A stretch of DNA of 25,169 bases from positions 1 to 25,169 of the IMG/VR virus record IMGVR_UViG_3300017971_005425. One strand, 5' to 3'. Within the stretch, counting starts at the first letter, position 1; each line of letters starts with the position of its first letter. Below, piece after piece: positions 1 to 8,000 of the stretch. The position numbers and the translations under genes were made by a program. This stretch comes from a virus. Under the pieces are notes generated by a model. It saw only the letters and a list, made by a program, of their open reading frames with translations, was not told the origin of the DNA and did not search any database.

Positions 1-138
1 CTCCTCCAGGGTCTCCCAGACCTCCTCCACGTCCACCCGGGCGAGTCGCTGCCGGAGGAAGCCGAACCGCTCCCCCCGCTTCTGGTGCTCCTCCAGCGCC
101 GCCTTAGAGCTGAGCTTCTTGGTCCTTGCGCGCTTCAT
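1..138 (-). CDS. Partial CDS, unknown basic protein (N-terminus only)
   Basis: The first 46 codons of a gene that runs off the left edge of the window. Its ATG overlaps the stop codon of the DNA polymerase gene in an ATGA arrangement, so it is almost certainly the next gene of the same operon and translationally coupled to it. The visible residues are strongly charged: a Lys/Arg-rich start (MKRARTKKLS) followed by a Glu/Arg-rich helical stretch. No family can be named from this fragment. The frame is open to the window edge, and its base usage matches the coding strand next to it. Confidence 0.7.
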   Translation of the reverse strand, partial: MKRARTKKLSSKAALEEHQKRGERFGFLRQRLARVDVEEVWETLEE

Positions 139-3062
139 CCCTCACTCCTATCCAAGATGCGGACGCGGGGCGCGGTCCGGAGTTCCGCCAGTTCCGGCGG
201 TCCTAGGAGTCCACGCTTATTCTCCCGGATCTGGAGGAGCGCCTTCTCTACCCGCTTCGGGTCAGCTAACCAGATCTTGTAGCGGTCCACCAATTTCCGC
301 CGCCTCCGATTGTCCGCCACCTTCCAGCGAGTCCAGTCCTTCTCCGGGTAACAGACCTCCAGGATCCTCATCGAGGCGGGGTAGACCACCCGATCCCAGT
401 AGTACTCCGGGTCGTAAACCAACTCCCCGTTCGAGTCCTCGTACTCCTCTCGCGTCACGCCCTGGAGCTTCGGCTTCACCCCGGTGACCACGTACTCCAC
501 CTTCATCCCAACGAAGAACTCCCGCCCGTGGTCCTTGATCTCCTGTGCCAAAGCCACGTGGAGCGGGGTCGTCTTGTACTTCTCCGGCTCCTTGGAGATC
601 CCCTTCCCGATGCAGACCTCGTCCACGGTAAGTTCACCGGAGACGCACCTGTTGAACTCCGGCTCTATCAGTTCCCGCTCCAGCTGCTCCGCGGTCATCC
701 CCGTCATGAGAATTCCGTCCAACACCGCTTGCTGAAGCGCCCGCGTTTTCCCGGAGCAATCGCTCCGCATCACCTCGAGACCCTTGACCTCCACGTGGTC
801 CGTCTTCCCCCCCTTGTGGGAGAGCATCCTCCCGGCGTACCGCTTCTTGACGATGAAGAAAATCCGGTCGTAGGTGTCCTCGAACTCCAGGAAGATAAGG
901 TTCCAATCCAGGTTGCAATTGTGCTCCTTGAGGATCTTCAGATAACGCTCCTGACAATACTCCACGAAGCGTTCCCCAATTTCGTTCAACTCCGCGATCC
1001 GCTCCTCCTGCGAATCCCACTCCTGTTCAGTAGGTGCTAACTGGACGTAGATGGAATCGGTGTCCCCATAAAGTGGAATCATTCCGCACTCTTGGGCGTA
1101 TTTAGCTGTTTCCTTGATAAAGAACTGACCAGAGAGAGTGATCGCCTCCGCCACCTCAGTGTCGTAGAACCTGGACCTGGAGTTCCCGATATCTCCGTAG
1201 AAGGATAACCCCAACCGCTTGAAGGAGTAAGCCAAGCGATAGTAGAGGAGGAAGAGATCGTCCTGAGTCGTCCCGGTGACCTTCAAACGCTCCTTCTGAA
1301 GGTCCTGGTACTTCTTCCTCCTCATCAAAGTACGCTCAAACATCTGCGAGAGGTACCCCTGCTTGTCCAACCTGAAGGTGGAACCACCCTTCTGCAAGAC
1401 CTCTATCTCCCCGTCCCCGTCCTCCCGCTCCAAATCAAGTTCCGGGATCCTGCAAAGGTCCTTCTCCTCAAAATCCGCCCTGTTCTCCTCCTTCACGATT
1501 GTCTCCGGGGAGATATTGAAACTGGAGATCATCGAGGGGTACAGGCTCTTGAAGTCAAACGCGGCAACGTTCCGGTGCATCCCGCGAACCGGCGGAAATA
1601 CGTAAGCTCCTTCGTACTTCTCCGGCTTACCAGGAGACCAGTATCTCGTCGGGAAGTGATGCCCCTCCTTGAACCCCTTCTTCAGTAAGAGCTGGTCCAC
1701 CTTAGTCGAAATCTGAAAATCGTTCGGGAACCCGTTCGCAATCCGGCAGAAGATCTGCTCGATCGCCACGAACCCGGTGAACGCCTCCAGCTTCCGGAGG
1801 ATTGTGGCGTCCAGACGGTTGTACTCCTCCAAAAGCTCCGGGTCGTGCCGGTAGAGGTTGATGAACTTCGGGACCACCCCAGGGTGACGTTTCCGAAAGA
1901 TCGTCCTCCAGTCGATCTTATTCATCTTCAGAACCTTCTCCCCGATAGAATCAAGGGAGTAGGAAATCGCATCCCCTCCGGCTCTAACGTAGTGCCGCTT
2001 GAAGATAGGAAGCGGATCTGCAAAGAGGTGATAACGCCAGTCGATTCGAATTTTGTGCTTCCAAAACCGATAGAATAGAACAGGAAAGTCAAACCCAGTC
2101 CCATTCCAAGCCGACAATACGTCGTATTTATTGACGCAACTACGCTTGAACTCCAAAAGCAACTTCTTCTCAGCCTCGTCCGTCTCCTCCTGTAGCAACA
2201 AGAATCCACAATCAGTTGGATCTTCCTCGAAGCGGTCCCCCTCCCAAGCTATTGAGAGAATTCGACACTGCTCCTTCTTATCGAACCCTCCAACAGAGTC
2301 ATCCGTCTCAATATCGAAGAACCCTATCCGAAATTTCGGAGTGATCGTTATATCGTAATCCGTGAGAAACCGCTGCTTCGGCGTAAGATCCGCCTCCAAC
2401 GGTGTCACTCCCTTTCGCTCACACCAATTGATCACTTTGTGAACTCTCGTCCACTTCTCCCGGTCCCGTGGCCATCTGATAGATCTTGAACTCTCACCTC
2501 GATAGAAAGGAATCGCCCAATTCGCACCACGATCCGGATCTCCGACATTCGAAAAGATCCTCTTCTTATCCAACTTCGGAACAGGGTTCTTTACGTAAAC
2601 CCGATAGTACAAATCAGGATAGTTCTCGTCCGGAACCACCTTCTCCGCGAGCGTTCCACAACTACAGAGCCAATCCCAGGAATCCTTGGGTACACTCTCA
2701 TAGTCCTCCCGAGTGACGTAGAAGTACCACTCAAACGGGTGAATCTCCCGGATCCGCCGCCCCGTCTCCGGATCCCTCCGAAGTAAGATTATGTCGTTTC
2801 CCTCCGACCACCCGTGGTAGTACTCCGTCCCCGGATTGAAGGTCCAAGCCGCCTTCTTCAAGTCGTCGAAGTCCGTAGCGTCCTGGAGGTCCTCAACGCT
2901 CCGCTTGTCCTTGACCTCCTCCACGGACGCAGCGGTCTGCTGGTACTGCGCGCGGTGCTCTACTTGATCCTCCGCAAACGCCTGAGTGTCCGCATCAGCT
3001 ACAAGAGAAGCTCCAGATCGAAACCCGTTCTCTTGAAGTCTCTTAACACGTGGACTTCTCAT
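135..3062 (-). CDS. Family B DNA polymerase with 3'-5' exonuclease
   Basis: A 975-residue replicative-type DNA polymerase. The proofreading domain shows Exo I (FDIET, residues 249-253), Exo II (N320 to F324-D325) and Exo III (Y414 to D418). The polymerase domain shows motif A (DFKSLYPS, 503-510), motif B (K615 to Y622-G623), motif C (YGDTDS, 665-670) and the KKRY thumb-proximal motif (739-742). All catalytic carboxylates are present, so it should be active. Motif B reads KRLGLSFYG, so the usual Asn of the NSxYG core is Leu619. The N-terminal 230 residues match no motif I know. The start overlaps the upstream stop (ATGA) and has only a weak GGGG ribosome-binding site, so coupling to the IbrA-like gene is likely. 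The 5' third of the gene (about 2000-3060) is visibly AT-richer than the 3' part and resembles the upstream cassette. A phage-type replicase is the safest reading. Confidence 0.95.
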   Translation of the reverse strand: MRSPRVKRLQENGFRSGASLVADADTQAFAEDQVEHRAQYQQTAASVEEVKDKRSVEDLQDATDFDDLKKAAWTFNPGTEYYHGWSEGNDIILLRRDPETGRRIREIHPFEWYFYVTREDYESVPKDSWDWLCSCGTLAEKVVPDENYPDLYYRVYVKNPVPKLDKKRIFSNVGDPDRGANWAIPFYRGESSRSIRWPRDREKWTRVHKVINWCERKGVTPLEADLTPKQRFLTDYDITITPKFRIGFFDIETDDSVGGFDKKEQCRILSIAWEGDRFEEDPTDCGFLLLQEETDEAEKKLLLEFKRSCVNKYDVLSAWNGTGFDFPVLFYRFWKHKIRIDWRYHLFADPLPIFKRHYVRAGGDAISYSLDSIGEKVLKMNKIDWRTIFRKRHPGVVPKFINLYRHDPELLEEYNRLDATILRKLEAFTGFVAIEQIFCRIANGFPNDFQISTKVDQLLLKKGFKEGHHFPTRYWSPGKPEKYEGAYVFPPVRGMHRNVAAFDFKSLYPSMISSFNISPETIVKEENRADFEEKDLCRIPELDLEREDGDGEIEVLQKGGSTFRLDKQGYLSQMFERTLMRRKKYQDLQKERLKVTGTTQDDLFLLYYRLAYSFKRLGLSFYGDIGNSRSRFYDTEVAEAITLSGQFFIKETAKYAQECGMIPLYGDTDSIYVQLAPTEQEWDSQEERIAELNEIGERFVEYCQERYLKILKEHNCNLDWNLIFLEFEDTYDRIFFIVKKRYAGRMLSHKGGKTDHVEVKGLEVMRSDCSGKTRALQQAVLDGILMTGMTAEQLERELIEPEFNRCVSGELTVDEVCIGKGISKEPEKYKTTPLHVALAQEIKDHGREFFVGMKVEYVVTGVKPKLQGVTREEYEDSNGELVYDPEYYWDRVVYPASMRILEVCYPEKDWTRWKVADNRRRRKLVDRYKIWLADPKRVEKALLQIRENKRGLLGPPELAELRTAPRVRILDRSEG

Positions 3063-4291
3063 ACAAACCCCAACTTAACATCACTGACACCCCAAGATTT
3101 CTTCCGCCGCTTCATCAACTCCAAGTAAGCCTTGTAGGCAGCACTCTTCTGCTGACTAAATCCAAGTCCCTTACACCAATAATCGTTTCTAAGTAACGAT
3201 TTACATACTCTCCGCCAACTTGGAGCTTTGCGATTAGCCTCCATTCGTGGATCCGCCTCATCAGGAATCCCTTCAGGGTAACCACGCTCTGTCCACCACT
3301 TTTCAAAAAGAAGGATCTTGTTACGATAGTGAATCTTTGACTTTTCTGGCATCGAAGCCACGAGGAGTTCTGAGAAACTTCTCCAAGTATGCCCAACAGG
3401 TTTAGTTATCTTTCGATAACCATTAATATTTCCCCACTCCTGAATATAAAGTGCTCCCCCATTAGCACCATTCACACGTGCAACAATCCTGGCCCAAGTC
3501 TTAGGTTCGATAATGTGAAATAGCCACAAGTTACGCCTTTGATCGTCTCCATAAGGTTGACAAATTCGCATCTGGGAAGGCGTCATACCCGCTTGGTGCA
3601 TCAAATCGTACAGCCGATTGTGAGGCTTATCTCCAAACTTCGCGTGATATACCCAAATATCTTCAACAGACCAATCGTAAATAGGGTATACGTTATAGAG
3701 ATCCTTGGTGATCTTCGTCGTCCAAGAAAGACCCTCAAATCTCTCCTTTTGGGAAATCGCAATTGTTCGAAAGCGATTCAAACTCTCGTCCGTGCGGATA
3801 CCCACAAGACACGCACACCGCTTCCCATCTGCGTACCAATCCCCAAATAGCGGCACAAATTCCTCAAACTCCATACCTTCACGGAAAAAAGGAAAGTACC
3901 CTGAATCAACAATCGCTTCCTTTGGAGGTCGTCGAACCCAAGCCCCTTCTGCTTTAGGATCCCAACAAACCCAAAACGGCTCAAACACACTCACTGCATT
4001 ACGAAGGTGAATCGGAAGACAAATCCAAAACGGCTCTATCACATCCGCGTACATTTCAAACATTTCAACGCAGTGTTTCACCGTGATTTCAAAGTAACCT
4101 TCCAAATCCACCATTAAGATCCCAACTCTACACTCCCGACGGCGTGCCTCTTCACACGCCAAGTGCATCATCACAGTTGAGTCCTTACCCCCACTAAACG
4201 CCACATAAATTCTCTCAAAATCGTCGAAAACCCGCGCTATCCGTTCCCGAGCTGCCTCCAAGACGTTGATCTCAAGTCTTCGTTTCAACAC
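3059..4291 (-). CDS. ibrA: IbrA-like PAPS-reductase-family protein (DUF3440)
   Basis: A 410-residue member of the PAPS reductase / adenine-nucleotide alpha-hydrolase family, DUF3440/IbrA type. The PP-loop signature SGGKDS lies at residues 33-38, as in PAPS reductase and DndC. Two IbrA-like stretches follow: GIRTDES (164-170), and NVYPIYDW leading into SVEDIWVY (200-215). The family activates a substrate with ATP or binds adenylylated sulfate; the substrate of IbrA itself is not settled. The GTG start is supported by GGAGGA six bases upstream and overlaps the preceding gene by 20 bases; the stop overlaps the polymerase start (ATGA). IbrA homologues are commonly encoded beside the ParB-like IbrB, as here. 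The gene is AT-richer than the rest of the window and uses A/T-ending codons freely, which suggests separate acquisition. Confidence 0.88.
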   Translation of the reverse strand: MLKRRLEINVLEAARERIARVFDDFERIYVAFSGGKDSTVMMHLACEEARRRECRVGILMVDLEGYFEITVKHCVEMFEMYADVIEPFWICLPIHLRNAVSVFEPFWVCWDPKAEGAWVRRPPKEAIVDSGYFPFFREGMEFEEFVPLFGDWYADGKRCACLVGIRTDESLNRFRTIAISQKERFEGLSWTTKITKDLYNVYPIYDWSVEDIWVYHAKFGDKPHNRLYDLMHQAGMTPSQMRICQPYGDDQRRNLWLFHIIEPKTWARIVARVNGANGGALYIQEWGNINGYRKITKPVGHTWRSFSELLVASMPEKSKIHYRNKILLFEKWWTERGYPEGIPDEADPRMEANRKAPSWRRVCKSLLRNDYWCKGLGFSQQKSAAYKAYLELMKRRKKSWGVSDVKLGFV

Positions 4292-4688
4292 GTCTTATCC
4301 TCCAATCTCGAATAGCAATCTCCGCAATATCGTTAGCGGCGATTCTTTGGACCTCAGTTAACTTCCACCACGCTAACCGAGTCAGGTTCTCCGGAACACC
4401 AGCAACGAGACAGCACGCAGCCTGACCCAACCAAGCCCTGTGATTTCCAGGAGCAGTAAATTCCGCTAGACAAGAGTTTGGCCACTCCTTTATCACACGT
4501 TGAACTGCACCACTAAAAATATCCCGATCCCGCAAAATCTTAACCGAAGTAGCAGTCAAGCGCGCCTTAATATCCCGATTGTAAACAGACTTCCAAAACC
4601 CGGCGTGATACTCCTCCAAATCCAAGTAATGAAAGTAAACTCTACCAGGTTGAACTCTCTCAAAATCTATCGTTTCCAACCTACTCAT
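4272..4688 (-). CDS. Unknown protein between ibrB and ibrA
   Basis: A 138-residue soluble protein that I do not recognise. It overlaps both neighbours by a few bases (8 with the ParB-like gene, 20 with the IbrA-like gene) and shares their AT-rich composition, so it is part of the same cassette. The N-terminal half has YFHYLDLEEYHAGFW (residues about 18-32). The C-terminal half has NHRAWLGQAAC (about 82-92) followed by two amphipathic helices ending in a basic tail (RDWRIRR). No membrane segment or cysteine metal site is apparent. The ATG has AGAGGT eight bases upstream. Its conserved position suggests it acts with IbrA and IbrB, for example as an adaptor or specificity subunit, but that rests on context only. 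Confidence 0.8.
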   Translation of the reverse strand: MSRLETIDFERVQPGRVYFHYLDLEEYHAGFWKSVYNRDIKARLTATSVKILRDRDIFSGAVQRVIKEWPNSCLAEFTAPGNHRAWLGQAACCLVAGVPENLTRLAWWKLTEVQRIAANDIAEIAIRDWRIRRVETKT

Positions 4689-5364
4689 CCAAGTCGACCT
4701 CTTCGACCAATCCCTCGATCAACTCGTCATCCAACTTCAAATCTGCCTCCCAGGCCCGAGTGAACTCCTTGTCCCGAAACGCTTCTGCTAACCCAGTAAT
4801 CTGAGCCAATCGCAACACCTCATCAGGATCCATCCCAAGTTCACGACCTATCTTCTTGTCAGACCAATTTCTCCGCTTCAATTCAATCACAATATCAGAC
4901 ATCTTTGCGATTTGATGCTTACCCCTTGCGCGATTGTGACGAATCGTCGAAGCAATTCTATCTGAACGCCCCTTCTGATCAGCACGTATCTGAACTATCG
5001 GAAGGTAACCACCCAACTTATCCACCACAGATTCACACTCTCGAGCCACTCGATTACGGTGAAATCCATCCACCACCACAAACACCTCAGACTCGTCACT
5101 GAAATCCGTCACAACAGGTTGGGTGAATCCATCCGACTCTATCGAAATCCGAAGTAACTCCATTTCCGGAGGAGCAACAGCATTAGGATTGTAATCGTTA
5201 GCAATTACACGAGAAGTACGCTCCCAAAGCACACAATCCACAGGCTCCGCCTTGAAAGGAGAAATTTTATGAAGCTCCGTCTTTACCAAATTCAAAGCCT
5301 CAATACGCTCTTCGTTATCCAAATTAGTCAATACTTCAACTAATTTATTCAAATATCTAATCAT
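4681..5364 (-). CDS. ibrB: IbrB-like ParB/Srx-domain protein
   Basis: A 227-residue protein with a ParB/sulfiredoxin-type N-terminal domain and a helix-turn-helix C-terminal half, as in IbrB. The ParB boxes are visible: the NDYNPN region followed by SIESDGFTQPVV (residues about 56-85), and VVDGFHRNR (97-105), which corresponds to the GxHR nucleotide-binding box. A basic stretch (RHNRARGKHQ) and a putative HTH (SDKKIGRELGMDPDEVLRL) follow. Proteins of this fold bind or hydrolyse nucleotides and can bind DNA. IbrB is known as the partner of IbrA in regulating immunoglobulin-binding proteins in E. coli, though its wider role is unclear. The start has GGGAGGG six bases upstream and overlaps the epimerase stop (ATGA). 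The gene has the AT-rich composition of the cassette. Confidence 0.88.
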   Translation of the reverse strand: MIRYLNKLVEVLTNLDNEERIEALNLVKTELHKISPFKAEPVDCVLWERTSRVIANDYNPNAVAPPEMELLRISIESDGFTQPVVTDFSDESEVFVVVDGFHRNRVARECESVVDKLGGYLPIVQIRADQKGRSDRIASTIRHNRARGKHQIAKMSDIVIELKRRNWSDKKIGRELGMDPDEVLRLAQITGLAEAFRDKEFTRAWEADLKLDDELIEGLVEEVDLDE

Positions 5365-6368
5365 CTACGTCCCTCCCAACCCGGGAACGCCTCCACAAGC
5401 TTCTCCGCGAACCGCCACTCGTGATTCGCCATCACCCCGGCACCCTCCGCGTTCAGGATCCCGTTCATCTCATCCACGAGAGCCGCTTTGATCTCCACCC
5501 GCGTCAGGACCGGAACCCCCAGATCCTCTGCCAAGGAGAAGACGTCCTCCCGTACATGTAAGAAGTCCCCCTTGTAGTCCAGGTCCGCACGCCACTCCGG
5601 GTCCAACTTCTCCCCGGTGACATCCTCGACCATCTCCACGATCTCCGCGTAACGGGTCCAGACCCCAGACGCGATAGGAATCTTCCCAGAGAGACGTCGC
5701 TCCGCGGCGCGGACGGAAAGTTCCGCGATGTAGGAGTGCGGTGTGACCTCCTTGATGTTCTCCGGGGCGAGCGGGAGGAAGGGTCTGCGGTCATAAACCC
5801 CGAGGGCACACTTCAGAAGGTCGGCCACACAGGAGTTCCCGTCCCGCGCCCCTCCGAAGCCAAAGCTAGGATAGACCTGGAGAAGGAGTTCCTCCACACC
5901 ACGCTCCCGGAAAAGGACCTCCATCAACTCCCGCCCCGCCAACTTCGTAATCCCGTAACGGGTAAGCGGGTTCCGGGGGGTCCGTCCCACGTCGATAGGC
6001 CGGTCCAACCCATACTCCCCCGGCTCCATCTCCGCAGCAGTGGCGTAGAAGACGGTGTAGATCCGTCGCCGGGAGAGGATATCCGCGATCCTCCGGACCG
6101 CCTCGACGTTGCAGCTCCAGGCATCCTCCGCGTGCGCCTCACATCGCGTCGTCCCCACCAACGCCCCGGCGTGGAAGAAGACGTCCACGTTCGCCCCCTC
6201 CAGCCAACGAAGATATACAGGGTCCCGGAAGTCCGGCTCTATCTCCCCGGTGGAAGGGCTCTTCCAGTTCCGACCGCTCGGGATCAACCGCTCGTGACCC
6301 AGGGACCGAAGGGTCTCGTCCAAGACATGACCCAGCATCCCACTGCTACCAGTTACGATATATCGCAT
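5361..6368 (-). CDS. NAD-dependent epimerase/dehydratase-family (extended SDR) protein
   Basis: A 335-residue extended short-chain dehydrogenase of the kind that includes NDP-sugar epimerases and dTDP-4-dehydrorhamnose reductase. The Rossmann motif GSSGMLG (residues 7-13) sits at the N-terminus, and the catalytic pair Y138-x3-K142 (YGITK) is intact. The start at 6368 is preferred to an upstream in-frame codon at 6422 because GGAGAGG lies six bases before it and the protein then begins directly with the beta strand MRYIVTG. It overlaps the kinase gene by 23 bases. Phages use such enzymes to make sugars for virion or host surface decoration, or in DNA-modifying pathways; its place in a nucleotide-metabolism operon makes the latter worth considering. 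The substrate cannot be read from the sequence. Confidence 0.85.
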   Translation of the reverse strand: MRYIVTGSSGMLGHVLDETLRSLGHERLIPSGRNWKSPSTGEIEPDFRDPVYLRWLEGANVDVFFHAGALVGTTRCEAHAEDAWSCNVEAVRRIADILSRRRIYTVFYATAAEMEPGEYGLDRPIDVGRTPRNPLTRYGITKLAGRELMEVLFRERGVEELLLQVYPSFGFGGARDGNSCVADLLKCALGVYDRRPFLPLAPENIKEVTPHSYIAELSVRAAERRLSGKIPIASGVWTRYAEIVEMVEDVTGEKLDPEWRADLDYKGDFLHVREDVFSLAEDLGVPVLTRVEIKAALVDEMNGILNAEGAGVMANHEWRFAEKLVEAFPGWEGRR

Positions 6369-6882
6369 CGAAAACCTCTCCACTACTCCAGTTTGCGTTA
6401 ACGAGATAAACTTCGACCCCATAGTAAGAATCCAAAACGGTGGCCCAACGAAGAAAGGCTTCTGCCCGCTTGAATATCGTATCCCGGAGCGAATCAGTTA
6501 CTACCACACCACGCTCCTCCGCTCGCTCCAACACCACCGAAAGATCCGCATGTAGGAGGTACACCCTCGCATTATCAGTCAACTCCAAAATTTTCCAGAT
6601 AACGCGGTCCGGGATTTTCAATCCCCGCTCCTCATCGTGAACCAAATTCGAGAGGATCCAGCGATCCAAAATTACGTCTACCCAGTTGGAAAACACTGTA
6701 CTAGCTAATGCATTTTGAGTCCCTTGAACCTGCCATTCACGCGGAGAAAACGGAACTAACCAATCTTCAAACAATCCATGCCTTCCAGGATCCGAATAAA
6801 CAGGAAAACCAAACTCCACAGAGAGAAGATTAGTAGCCGTACTTTTCCCGACGAAGTTCACCCCCTCCAGCGCGCGGATCAC
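6346..6882 (-). CDS. Deoxynucleoside monophosphate kinase-like P-loop protein
   Basis: A 178-residue P-loop kinase with the length and architecture of thymidylate kinase / deoxynucleoside kinase. The Walker A motif is G7-x4-GKST (residues 7-15), and the DR signature of this family appears in VILDRW (D73-R74). An Arg-rich lid-like segment (LERAEERG) lies in the C-terminal half. It most likely phosphorylates a deoxynucleoside monophosphate to supply dNTPs. The GTG start overlaps the ThyX-like stop as GTGA, with no clear ribosome-binding site, so translation is probably coupled. The gene is clearly AT-richer than both neighbours, which hints at separate acquisition. The exact base specificity (dTMP, dUMP, dCMP or a modified nucleotide) is open. 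Confidence 0.75.
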   Translation of the reverse strand: MIRALEGVNFVGKSTATNLLSVEFGFPVYSDPGRHGLFEDWLVPFSPREWQVQGTQNALASTVFSNWVDVILDRWILSNLVHDEERGLKIPDRVIWKILELTDNARVYLLHADLSVVLERAEERGVVVTDSLRDTIFKRAEAFLRWATVLDSYYGVEVYLVNANWSSGEVFDAIYRNW

Positions 6883-8000
6883 GGGAGGTCCACCGGTTCA
6901 ACTGCAGCCCCGGAATCCGGGAGGGGGAACGGGTTTGCATCCACCCCTCTCTCCGCCTGCGCGTACCACCTCCAATCTTCAAACTCCTCCTCATTCTGAG
7001 CCTGAAATCCTAAGAGGAAACGGTCGCGGGAAGTAAGTTCCACCTTGTCAGGATCCATGGTCCGCTCCGGGATCGAAATCTGCAGCTGATCCTGAATCGT
7101 CTTTCGGTCCGAACAACTGACGTTAAAGTCCGCATACTCGTAATCGAAATCCGGGTTCCCGGGGGCGCTCTTCACCGGGTGTCGACCACAGCTCTTGAAA
7201 AGACACCCAAAGGCCTCTGAAATCGTGTGAGCCTTGTGATACCGGCAGGTCCCCGCGCCGTCACAAGCGGGTCGAAGATGGGCGGCGAGAAGCGGGTAGG
7301 CGTCCGCCTTCATCAAACGGTCTCGAAGGAGCCACGCCACCGCAACAGTGTCCTCCGCCTCCGAGAAGGTCATCCTCCGGGCGCACATCCCCCGGAGGGC
7401 AAGGAAGTTGATCGACATCGTGAAGCGATGGACCACCGAGATCGGGAGGAACGTCCGCGCCTCCTGCCAACTCCCCCTCCCACTCTCCACCAACGTCCGG
7501 TACGCGTCCTTGGCGTTCTTGGCGTTGCCCACAAAGAGACCTCGCTTCGACTCGTTCCTCCAAGTCGCCTCGTGCATCCGGAAGGGGATCCCCAAATGGT
7601 TGTTATCCCGCGTCCCGAGGGAAGCGAAGACCGCCCCGATCCGCGCGCGGGCGATCTGATCGAAGCTCCACCGCGTAAGGTTATAGACCTCGAACGTAAA
7701 CTTCGGGGCCTCCATCGCTAGCGGGAGGGCGTTAAACCCTAGGACCGCCCGGACTACCGCCTCCCGGGCCTCCGGCGGTGTATCCTCCCAACGGTCAGTA
7801 GCTAAAGAGTGAATATGCCCCCAGGTAGAGACCCCCATCGCGTACATCGCCCGGTAGGGGTTCCGAGGTCCATCTACCAGCTTCACGCGGATCCCCTCTA
7901 CCCCGCGGTAGAACTTCGTCTCGAACTCAGGCTCCGCCTCTGGAGCGGTTCCCATCAGGCGTCGCAACTTCCGGATCTCCTCTACTCTATCGTGACTCAT
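6879..8000 (-). CDS. Divergent ThyX-like flavin-dependent thymidylate synthase
   Basis: A 373-residue protein that resembles ThyX, which methylates dUMP to dTMP with FAD, NADPH and methylene-THF. A region like the ThyX signature starts at WSFDQIARARIG (residues 111-122). A second ThyX-like stretch, SINFLALRGMCARR (196-209), corresponds to the helix following the FAD site. The usual RHRxxSxNExSxR signature is degraded: RHR is R118-A119-R120, and the Ser/Asn/Glu positions do not match. A Cys cluster (C246, C252, C266, C271) near the end could bind metal. The ATG at 8000 is chosen because GGAGGAG lies seven bases upstream; an in-frame TTG at 8006 sits almost on that site. It is longer than ordinary ThyX (about 220-260 aa). 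Neighbouring dUTPase and dNMP kinase genes support nucleotide work, but dTMP synthesis itself is not assured. Confidence 0.6.
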   Translation of the reverse strand: MSHDRVEEIRKLRRLMGTAPEAEPEFETKFYRGVEGIRVKLVDGPRNPYRAMYAMGVSTWGHIHSLATDRWEDTPPEAREAVVRAVLGFNALPLAMEAPKFTFEVYNLTRWSFDQIARARIGAVFASLGTRDNNHLGIPFRMHEATWRNESKRGLFVGNAKNAKDAYRTLVESGRGSWQEARTFLPISVVHRFTMSINFLALRGMCARRMTFSEAEDTVAVAWLLRDRLMKADAYPLLAAHLRPACDGAGTCRYHKAHTISEAFGCLFKSCGRHPVKSAPGNPDFDYEYADFNVSCSDRKTIQDQLQISIPERTMDPDKVELTSRDRFLLGFQAQNEEEFEDWRWYAQAERGVDANPFPLPDSGAAVEPVDLP

